From Desulfobacteraceae bacterium (lineage in GTDB: Bacteria; Desulfobacterota; Desulfobacteria; Desulfobacterales; BuS5), in contig JAUVKE010000110.1 of assembly GCA_030592105.1 (NCBI GenBank), positions 1-7,721 of the forward strand: DNA of 7,721 bases, read 5' to 3'. Positions within the stretch are counted from its first letter, which is position 1. Each line of letters begins with the position of its first letter. The notes beneath the pieces are model-generated. The model ran no database searches and was not told the DNA's origin. It saw nothing but the letters and a program-made list of their open reading frames with translations. The translations under genes and the position numbers were made by a program. Positions 1 to 5,634 of this stretch are shown here, one piece after another.

Positions 1-45
1 AAAATAATAGAAGCATATAATGAAGTTAAAAGAATGCAGGTTTAA
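1..45 (+). CDS. fliE: FliE, hook-basal body complex protein (3' end only)
   Basis: The first 14 codons of the window, read in frame from base 1, give KIIEAYNEVKRMQV followed by TAA at 43-45. This matches the conserved C-terminus of FliE, which typically ends in a form of EAYQEIMRMQV. FliE is a small periplasmic protein that joins the MS ring (FliF) to the proximal rod and is exported through the flagellar type III gate. The rest of the gene lies upstream of the window. Its position 14 bases before fliF is the usual fliE-fliF arrangement. Identification rests on a short tail plus the neighbour, so it is good but not absolute. Confidence 0.85.
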   Translation, partial: KIIEAYNEVKRMQV

Positions 46-59
46 TAAAGGGGCTGAAA

Positions 60-1706
60 ATGCCAGAAACATATTCAGGTTTGTTAAATCAGATAAAAAC
101 TATTATGATAGGTCTTTCGCCTGCAAAAAAAATTACTTTTTTGTTTTTTGTTTGTGCTATTGTATCTGGATTTTATTTTTTGCTGGTTTGGGCAGGAAAA
201 CCGGAATTTGGTTATCTTGCTACAAATCTTTCTTCTAATGACGCAGGTGTAATTTTGTCGAAATTAAAAGAGAAAAAAATCAGATACCAAATATCTCCAA
301 ATGGGAATGCCATCCTTGTGCCGGAAGAGATGCTTCATGAATTGAAAATGGAGTTAGCTGCGATGGGACTTCCACAGGGTGCTGGCGTAGGGTTTGAAAT
401 TTTTGATAATACAAAGCTTGGAGTAACTGAATTTGCTCAGAATATAAATTATCAGAGGGCTATGCAGGGAGAAATATGTCGTACTATCAATAGTTTTGAT
501 GAAGTTGTCAGCTCACGAGTTCATATTGTAATGCCTTCAAAATCCCTTTTTATGGAAAAGGAAGAGCCTGCAACAGCATCTGTAGTAGTTAAACTTCGTC
601 ATGGAGTATGGTTAAGCAATGCACAGATAAAAGGGATTGTAAATCTTGTCTCCTCCAGTGTGTCAGGCCTGCATCCTGAAAACGTGGTAATAATTGATAA
701 TACCGGAAAGATACTTACAGAATCCAATGAAAGAGCTACGGCAATCAAAACAAGTTCTAACCAGATTGAGCTTCAGAGAAAGGTTGAAAAAAATCTGGAG
801 AATCGTGTGAAAACAATGTTGGATACTGCTCTTGGTATTGGAAAATCGATTGTAAGGGTTTCATGTGATGTTGCTTTTATAAGACAGGAGAAGACGGAAG
901 AATTTTATTTGCCAGAGAATCAGGTTGTACGAAGCGAACAAATTTCAAGTGCGTTTACACTGGATAGCAGTATTGTTCCTTCAGGAATTCCTGGACTTGA
1001 ATCAAATGTTACTCCTGCAAAAATGTCAGGCAATAAGTCTGAAGAGAATGTTAAATCAAAAAAACAGGATAAGACTATAAATTATGAGATAGGTAAAACA
1101 GTCAAACATACTATAGAACCTGTTGGAACGATTAAGCGATTATCTGTGGCCGTGATTATAGATGGATCTTATAAGCCTGTTATACCAGTGGTTAATACTG
1201 AAAAGAGTAAAGAGGAAAAGGATAAAAAAGAGATAAGTGAAAATATGGAAACTTCTGTTCCTGAAAATGAATATATACCACGGACACAAGAAGAGATGCG
1301 CATGTTTGAAGGGATAGTGAAGAGTGCGGTTAATTTCAACACTAAAAGGGGTGACACAATTGAGATTATCAATATACCTTTTGAAACCTCCAGGATGTTT
1401 GAAGAGAAAGAACCAGAAGAGCCTGCTGATCTGTTTCATAAGATTCTGAAATTTAAACCCTTTTTTAAACAGATCTTTGCAGGTCTTGCTATTCTGTTTT
1501 GTTTTATATTTGTTGTTAGGCCATTACTTAAATGGCTGACCTCAGATTCAGTAAAGGATATGCAGCTTTTAACACAGCTTCCAAAAACTGTGACAGAAAT
1601 TGAAAGGGAATATGCTCATGGCATTCCGCAGAACACAGCATTGGGTGCAATTTCAGCGAACAAGGAAGCCGCCGCAGGATTGATGAAGGATTGGCTGAAA
1701 GAATAA
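60..1706 (+). CDS. fliF: FliF, flagellar MS-ring protein
   Basis: FliF oligomerises in the inner membrane to form the MS ring, the base on which the rod, export gate and rotor are built. The 548 residues match the usual family length. A first membrane segment spans about residues 25-45. A YscJ/FliF ring-building region follows (about 46-220, with FDNTKLGVTEFAQNINYQRA and the SRVHIVMP segment near 152-159). Next comes the periplasmic FliF C-domain (about 245-440, with the characteristic NYEIGKTVKHTIEPVGTIKR stretch at 341-360). A second membrane segment spans about 471-490. The cytoplasmic tail ends NKEAAAGLMKDWLKE, which resembles the conserved FliF motif that binds the N-domain of FliG. A very charged Lys/Glu segment at about 381-405 lengthens the periplasmic loop before the EYIPRTQEEM motif. 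The start is ATG, preceded by AAAGGGG at 47-53 with a 6-base spacing. It lies between fliE and fliG, but a repeat element separates it from fliG. Confidence 0.97.
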   Translation: MPETYSGLLNQIKTIMIGLSPAKKITFLFFVCAIVSGFYFLLVWAGKPEFGYLATNLSSNDAGVILSKLKEKKIRYQISPNGNAILVPEEMLHELKMELAAMGLPQGAGVGFEIFDNTKLGVTEFAQNINYQRAMQGEICRTINSFDEVVSSRVHIVMPSKSLFMEKEEPATASVVVKLRHGVWLSNAQIKGIVNLVSSSVSGLHPENVVIIDNTGKILTESNERATAIKTSSNQIELQRKVEKNLENRVKTMLDTALGIGKSIVRVSCDVAFIRQEKTEEFYLPENQVVRSEQISSAFTLDSSIVPSGIPGLESNVTPAKMSGNKSEENVKSKKQDKTINYEIGKTVKHTIEPVGTIKRLSVAVIIDGSYKPVIPVVNTEKSKEEKDKKEISENMETSVPENEYIPRTQEEMRMFEGIVKSAVNFNTKRGDTIEIINIPFETSRMFEEKEPEEPADLFHKILKFKPFFKQIFAGLAILFCFIFVVRPLLKWLTSDSVKDMQLLTQLPKTVTEIEREYAHGIPQNTALGAISANKEAAAGLMKDWLKE

Positions 1707-1720
1707 GGAGCGCAGATTAA

Positions 1721-1837
1721 TATAGACCGTCACATAAATAATTTTACTGCGTTATCGGTCGTCGGAGTATTATAATACGCCTTCCTCCCTATGGCTTTGT
1801 TCCAATTTTAAAATAGGTAATTATGTGACGGTTTATA
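1721..1837. mobile_element. MITE-like inverted-repeat element between fliF and fliG
   Basis: The non-coding gap between fliF and fliG is mostly filled by a structured element. Its left arm at 1721-1737 (TATAGACCGTCACATAA) is the inverted copy of 1821-1837, matching at 16 of 17 positions. The one mismatch (1725/1833) would be a G·U pair in RNA. After a 3-by-6-base internal loop, ATTTTA at 1741-1746 can pair again with 1809-1814. The core holds a perfect 12-base palindrome (GTATTATAATAC, 1767-1778). The pentamer ATTAA occurs just outside both ends (1716-1720 and 1840-1844) and may be a target duplication, but two extra bases separate it from the right arm. A TA duplication of the Tc1/IS630 type is an equally possible boundary. 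No open reading frame of note lies inside, so it would depend on a transposase elsewhere. It could instead be a structured intra-operon RNA element native to the species. Calling it mobile is inference; the inverted repeat is directly visible. Confidence 0.55.
1764..1781. repeat. Central palindrome of the inter-fliF/fliG element
   Basis: Bases 1767-1778 read GTATTATAATAC, a perfect 12-base palindrome. It extends to 1764-1781 by two GG/CC pairs across one A·G mismatch. It lies near the middle of the longer inverted-repeat element, so a transcript could fold into a long terminal stem with this smaller hairpin inside. It also contains TATAAT on both strands, identical to the bacterial -10 consensus, but no good -35 box is visible at the right distance (TGCGTT at 1748-1753). 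Confidence 0.5.
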
Positions 1838-1855
1838 CTATTAAAATTTAAGAAT

Positions 1856-3073
1856 ATGGATAAAATAGGTCTTAAAGGTTCAATAAAAGTTGCCATACTG
1901 ATTAAGTCGATGGGTATGGCTGCTTCTAAAGATATTCTCAATTATTTTACAGATGCCGAGAAGAGTACCATAATAAAACTGGCATCTGAGTTAGGGGATG
2001 TAGCACCAGGTGTTGTGAATAATATTGCAAGTGAGTTTATGGGTTTGCTTGGAGCCAGGGCAGGAGATGGTCTGATGCTGCCTGCCACAGGCGGCACTCA
2101 ACCGGGTCAGGCTGTGGTGCCAGCGCAGCCAGGTCAGGTAATACAGGCTGGGGTAACAACAGTGCAGCCGGGCCAGGTAGTGCAGTCCGGAGTGGCAGTA
2201 CAGCCGGGTCAGGTAGTGCAGTCCGGTGGCACCACAGTAATGCAGCAGGGGTTAGCGCCTCAGCCTGCCCCTGGTGGCCAGCCAGGTATGATTTTTCCGG
2301 CAGACCAGGGTGCTCAGCAGAGCCAGGAAGCACAGCGGGACAGTCTGGATGGGAAGGAGGAAGAAAAAAAACAGACAGCAGCAGTTTTAACTGCGTTAGC
2401 TGCCATGTCTTCGGAACAGGTTCTGCAGTTGATTATTGATGAACATCCCCAGACAATTGCCTTGATTCTTGTCAATCTTGAGAAAAAGATGGGAAGCGAA
2501 GTTTTAGGTGGTCTTCCTGAAGAAAAGATGATTGATGTTTCCTATAGAATAGCTAAACTAGACAAAATTTTACCAGGAATGATTACTGAAATCAATCAGG
2601 TTTTTGCGGATCTATTGGGAAACAGGGATCCATCTGCCGTTCAGAAGACAGATGGAGTGGATAGTCTTGCTGATATTTTAAACACAATGGATGGCGTTGC
2701 AGGGAATATGATTTTAGAAGAGATGGAAGAGCTTGATCCGGAAATTGTTGAACTTATCCGACAAAAAATGTTTGTATTTGATGATTTAGTACTGGTAGAT
2801 GACAGGGGAATGCAGAATGTGCTGCGAAGTGTGGAGACAAAGACTCTTGCCCTGGCATTAAAAGCTTCGGCTGATGATGTAAAGGATAAAATTTTTAGTA
2901 ATATTTCAGAACGGGCAGCTCTTATTTTGAAAGAAGAGATTGATTCTCTTGGGGCAGTAAAAATGAAAGATGTTTCAGAGGCACAATTGATAATTACCAG
3001 AATAATTCAGGAAAAAGAGAGTAAGGGTGAAGTCGTAATCAGCGGCCGTGGAGGAGAAGAGTTCATTGGATAA
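1856..3073 (+). CDS. fliG: FliG, flagellar motor switch/rotor protein with a repeat insertion
   Basis: FliG sits on the cytoplasmic side of the MS ring. Its N-domain binds FliF, its middle domain binds FliM, and its C-domain generates torque against the stator. At 405 residues it is about 70 longer than the usual 330-340. Residues 1-66 match the first helices of the N-domain (IKVAILIKSMG onwards). Residues 71-165 are a Pro/Gly/Gln-rich, repeat-containing segment that replaces the expected last N-domain helix and linker. From about 172 the middle domain is normal, with EHPQ at 196-199. MFVFDDL is at 305-311. In the C-domain the five charges known from E. coli FliG (K264, R281, D288, D289, R297) align by spacing with K336, R353, E360, E361 and K369, all conserved in sign. 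The C-terminus GEVVISGRGGEEFIG is typical. The ATG at 1856 fits the family N-terminus but has only a weak ribosome site (TTAAGAAT). The last 26 bases overlap fliH as drawn. Confidence 0.95.
   Translation: MDKIGLKGSIKVAILIKSMGMAASKDILNYFTDAEKSTIIKLASELGDVAPGVVNNIASEFMGLLGARAGDGLMLPATGGTQPGQAVVPAQPGQVIQAGVTTVQPGQVVQSGVAVQPGQVVQSGGTTVMQQGLAPQPAPGGQPGMIFPADQGAQQSQEAQRDSLDGKEEEKKQTAAVLTALAAMSSEQVLQLIIDEHPQTIALILVNLEKKMGSEVLGGLPEEKMIDVSYRIAKLDKILPGMITEINQVFADLLGNRDPSAVQKTDGVDSLADILNTMDGVAGNMILEEMEELDPEIVELIRQKMFVFDDLVLVDDRGMQNVLRSVETKTLALALKASADDVKDKIFSNISERAALILKEEIDSLGAVKMKDVSEAQLIITRIIQEKESKGEVVISGRGGEEFIG
2099..2242 (+). repeat. QPGQ tandem repeats within fliG
   Basis: Four in-frame degenerate repeats begin at 2099, 2126, 2165 and 2201, with unit lengths of 27, 39, 36 and 42 bases. 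They encode QPGQAVVPA, QPGQVIQAGVTTV, QPGQVVQSGVAV and QPGQVVQSGGTTVM (FliG residues 82-129). The DNA repeats as well as the protein: cagccgggycaggtagtgca is shared by units 3 and 4, which suggests fairly recent duplication. The segment and its continuation to about 2340 are visibly richer in G+C than the AT-rich DNA on both sides. The sequence is low in order-promoting residues and is probably a flexible, disordered linker. Confidence 0.9.
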
Positions 3074-3755
3074 AAGATTAAAAACAGAGATTTTAGGAGA
3101 GCAGGATAAAAATGGGCATTATTCATTTCCTGATATTATTAAAGAGACGCCTTCTCAGGATAAAAAAAAGGATATACCGGAGAATGCTTTTCAACGGTTA
3201 ATTTTGAAAAGCGCTGATGGATCATTAGCTGGGATGGAAACAGATTCTGCTGCTAATGAAAAAAAAGCTTATGCCAAAGGTTACGCCGAAGGGAAAGCAG
3301 CAGGCATTCAGGAAGAAAATGCAAAAATAACAGCATCAGTTAATGATTTTCAAATTATAATTTCAAGTTTTGAGAGATTAAAGAGCGAAATTTATAAACA
3401 ATCTGAAACCAATGCTGTAAAAATTGCTCTGGCAGTTGCAAAAAAAATTGTACTCAGGGAAGTCTCCGTAGATAAAGATATAATTCTATCGGTTGTTAAA
3501 CAGGCTTTGGGAAAAATAATGGGACAGGAACATATTAAGATTAAGATTAATCCTGATGATTTAAAGATAATAAAAAAACATGGAATAGATAATTCTGAAC
3601 TTCCTTTTAATAAGGGAATTGCTGTTTTTGAGGAAGACCCTGAAATTACCTGTGGAGGCTGTGTTGTTGAGACTGACTCGGGTGATATTGATGCCAGAAT
3701 CGAAAGCCAGCTTTTATTAATTGAAGACACTTTTTTAGATAAAGTTGAGCAGTAA
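3048..3755 (+). CDS. fliH: FliH, flagellar export ATPase regulator
   Basis: FliH is the cytoplasmic stator-like partner of the ATPase FliI. It dimerises, restrains FliI activity and tethers the ATPase to the export gate and C ring. The protein shows a polar N-terminal third, then GYAEGKAAG at 78-86, a G-x3-G-x3-G run of the type found in FliH dimerisation helices. A long helical part follows, with AKKIVLREV in the middle, then the C-terminal FliH domain (IKIKINPDDLKII and GGCVVETDSGDIDARIESQL, with GGCVVET at 203-209). The length (235, or 229 from the later start) is normal. It contains no tryptophan, so the N-terminal Trp pair that docks Salmonella FliH to FlhA/FliN is absent. Two starts are possible: GTG at 3048, used here as the outer limit, or TTG at 3066, which has the better Shine-Dalgarno. 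No ATG is available before residue 63. It is followed by fliI one base after its stop, if fliI starts at 3757. Confidence 0.92.
   Translation: MEEKSSLDKRLKTEILGEQDKNGHYSFPDIIKETPSQDKKKDIPENAFQRLILKSADGSLAGMETDSAANEKKAYAKGYAEGKAAGIQEENAKITASVNDFQIIISSFERLKSEIYKQSETNAVKIALAVAKKIVLREVSVDKDIILSVVKQALGKIMGQEHIKIKINPDDLKIIKKHGIDNSELPFNKGIAVFEEDPEITCGGCVVETDSGDIDARIESQLLLIEDTFLDKVEQ
3050..3056 (+). promoter_or_regulatory. Strong Shine-Dalgarno inside the fliG 3' end, for fliH
   Basis: GGAGGAG at 3050-3056 is the strongest ribosome-binding match in the window. It lies downstream of the GTG at 3048 and 9 bases before an in-frame TTG at 3066, so it would support fliH starting at the TTG with an 8-base overlap on fliG. 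It is also part of the codons for the conserved GGEE tail of FliG, so the match may be partly coincidental. Confidence 0.5.
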
Positions 3756-3756
3756 G

Positions 3757-5073
3757 ATGGATAACGGAATAGATTTTAATAAATATTATGAATCACTGGA
3801 CAGATTGTCTCCTGTTATATCAACAGGAAAGGTCTCAAAAATTGTAGGTTTTGTTATTGAGTCAAAAGGGCCCATATCCAAATTAGGAAATATCTGTGAT
3901 ATTTATACAGGAGATGGCAGAAAAAAAATAATGTCTGAAGTTATGGGTTTTAGAGGAAATAATGTCCTGCTAATGCCAATAGAAGATATCAGGGGCTTGT
4001 CTCAGGGGAGTATGGTGGTGAACAGAGAAGAGAATCCACTGGTGCCTGTTGGGGAAGAACTCCTTGGAAGAATTGTAGATGGACTTGGTAATCCCATAGA
4101 TAATAAGGGACCTGTTAACATTGAAGATGAATATCCACTTTATGCAGCGCCATATAATCCTGTTAAGAGAAGTAGAATAAATAAACCTCTTGATGTGGGA
4201 ATCAGCGCTATAAACGGGTTGTTAACTGTTGGACGCGGACAGAGGGTTGGGATATTTGCAGGATCAGGCGTGGGAAAGAGTGTTTTAACAGGCATGATCG
4301 CCCGTCATGCTGTTGCTGATGTTAATGTAATAGCATTAATAGGTGAACGTGGCCGGGAACTGAATGAGTTTATAGAAAAAGACCTTGGAAAAGAAGGATT
4401 GAAAAAATCTGTAGTTGTGGTTGCCACATCAGATCAACTCCCTTTAATAAGAATGAGGGGCGCTTTTATAGCTACAGCAATAGCGGAATATTTCAGGGAT
4501 AAAGGATGTGATGTAAATCTGATTATGGATTCTGTAACAAGGTTTGCCATGGCACAAAGGGAAGTAGGACTCTCGCTTGGGGAACCACCTGCTACCAAAG
4601 GATATACCCCATCTGTCTTTACGCTTCTCCCTAAATTATTAGAAAGAACAGGTACTTCAGATAAAGGTACGATTACCGGTTTTTATACTGTTTTGGTGGA
4701 AGGTGATGACTTTAATGAACCTATTTCAGATGCGGTACGTTCCATATTAGATGGCCATATTGTTTTAACACGGGAGCTGGCAGCAAAGAACCATTATCCC
4801 GCAATAGATATATTAAAAAGTATCAGTCGGGTGATGGTTGATATTATAGATCCAGGACATCAGACAAATGTAAATAAATTAAAATCAGTGCTGGCTACAT
4901 ACAGGAAATCAGAAGATTTAATTAATATTGGTGCATATGTCGCAGGAAGCAACCCTGATATCGATTATTCAATCTCTATGGCACCCAGAATAGACAGTTA
5001 TTTAAAGCAGGGGATAGATGAGAAAGCGACTTTTGAAGAGAGTATTAATGCCCTTGATAGTCTCTTTACCTGA
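3757..5073 (+). CDS. fliI: FliI, flagellum-specific export ATPase
   Basis: FliI is the hexameric ATPase of the flagellar type III export apparatus, related to the F1 beta subunit. It helps unload substrate-chaperone complexes at the export gate. The 438 residues match the family. Walker A is AGSGVGKS at 168-175. The catalytic-glutamate motif GERGRE starts at 196. Walker B is VNLIMD at 253-258, followed by SVTRFAMAQREVGLSLGEPP, characteristic of flagellar/type III ATPases. The N-terminal beta-barrel region and the C-terminal helical domain (ending near LDSLFT) are both present. The ATG at 3757 follows the fliH stop by one base, implying translational coupling. An in-frame TTG at 3745 would add four residues and overlap fliH by 11 bases. 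Neither has a strong Shine-Dalgarno; GAG at 3747-3749 fits the ATG. Gene order and motif completeness make this certain and apparently functional. Confidence 0.97.
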   Translation: MDNGIDFNKYYESLDRLSPVISTGKVSKIVGFVIESKGPISKLGNICDIYTGDGRKKIMSEVMGFRGNNVLLMPIEDIRGLSQGSMVVNREENPLVPVGEELLGRIVDGLGNPIDNKGPVNIEDEYPLYAAPYNPVKRSRINKPLDVGISAINGLLTVGRGQRVGIFAGSGVGKSVLTGMIARHAVADVNVIALIGERGRELNEFIEKDLGKEGLKKSVVVVATSDQLPLIRMRGAFIATAIAEYFRDKGCDVNLIMDSVTRFAMAQREVGLSLGEPPATKGYTPSVFTLLPKLLERTGTSDKGTITGFYTVLVEGDDFNEPISDAVRSILDGHIVLTRELAAKNHYPAIDILKSISRVMVDIIDPGHQTNVNKLKSVLATYRKSEDLINIGAYVAGSNPDIDYSISMAPRIDSYLKQGIDEKATFEESINALDSLFT

Positions 5074-5096
5074 TTTTTAAAATAGATTAAAATTTT

Positions 5097-5549
5097 ATGT
5101 ATAGATTCTCGTTGGAGCCATTATTAAATCATGTAAAATTTGAAGAAGAGAATCTTCAAAAAGAATTAGGTATGCTGGAAAGACAATTATTTACTGATAT
5201 GGCTAAGCTGCTTGATTTAAAGAATAAAACGGTGGAAATAAAAATGGAGCTGGAAGAAAAGCAGAAAGGAGGCTTAATAGCTTCAATGAATATATTATAT
5301 CATAATTTTGCAAAACGTTTATCAGAAGAGGTATTTAACCAAAAAAAAATTATAGTTGACGCTGAAAAAAAAGTTGAAGAAAAACGTGCTGTTTTGCTGG
5401 AAACAGTAAAAAAACGTAAAATACTGGATAAACTAAAGGAAAAAGGATTGCAGGAATATATGAATAATTTGCTGCATAAAGAGCAGAATTTTATTGATGA
5501 GATAGCAACCAGCAGCTTCTGCCGCAAAAAAATAATTAAAAATGAATAG
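5097..5549 (+). CDS. fliJ: FliJ, flagellar export coiled-coil protein
   Basis: FliJ is a small coiled-coil protein that inserts into the FliI hexamer like the F1 gamma stalk and links the ATPase to the export gate protein FlhA. The 150-residue length is normal. The N-terminus MYRFSLEPLLNH is the typical family opening. The rest is almost continuous Lys/Glu/Leu-rich helix, with heptad-like spacing and two long helices expected to pair in antiparallel. Sequence identity across FliJ proteins is low, so the call relies on this opening motif, size, composition and position directly after fliI (23-base gap). The ATG at 5097 has no clear Shine-Dalgarno in the AT-rich stretch before it. The gene contains A runs of 9 (5341-5349) and 8 bases without any frame break. 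Confidence 0.92.
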   Translation: MYRFSLEPLLNHVKFEEENLQKELGMLERQLFTDMAKLLDLKNKTVEIKMELEEKQKGGLIASMNILYHNFAKRLSEEVFNQKKIIVDAEKKVEEKRAVLLETVKKRKILDKLKEKGLQEYMNNLLHKEQNFIDEIATSSFCRKKIIKNE

Positions 5550-5634
5550 TATTGCTAAAATTATGCACAGGGGATGTTTTGTTGTTTATGTGCGAATTGA
5601 GGTGATTTGTTAATCATTTGTTGGAGATTCTATT

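Noticed and set aside
20..238. 72-residue open frame on the + strand overlapping the fliE end and fliF start
   Set aside because: It runs out of frame through the fliF signal/membrane region and has no Shine-Dalgarno; fliE and fliF explain the DNA fully.
1140..1439. Two overlapping - strand frames inside fliF
   Set aside because: Phe/Leu/Ile-rich antisense reading of the Lys/Glu-rich fliF loop; no gene-like features.
1721..1837. Inter-fliF/fliG hairpin as an intrinsic terminator
   Set aside because: The stem encloses a loop of over 80 bases, the stem is AT-rich at its base, and the right arm is not followed by a run of T. A terminator here would also cut the operon before fliG.
2037..2333. 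98-residue open frame on the - strand across the fliG repeats
   Set aside because: It lies antisense to the G+C-rich PGQ repeats of fliG, is Pro/Leu/Ala-rich only because it mirrors those repeats, and has no recognisable domain.
5341..5349. Nine-A run in fliJ as a programmed slippage site
   Set aside because: The reading frame continues normally to a full-length FliJ, and A runs of 7-9 are frequent throughout this AT-rich window; no alternative product is suggested.
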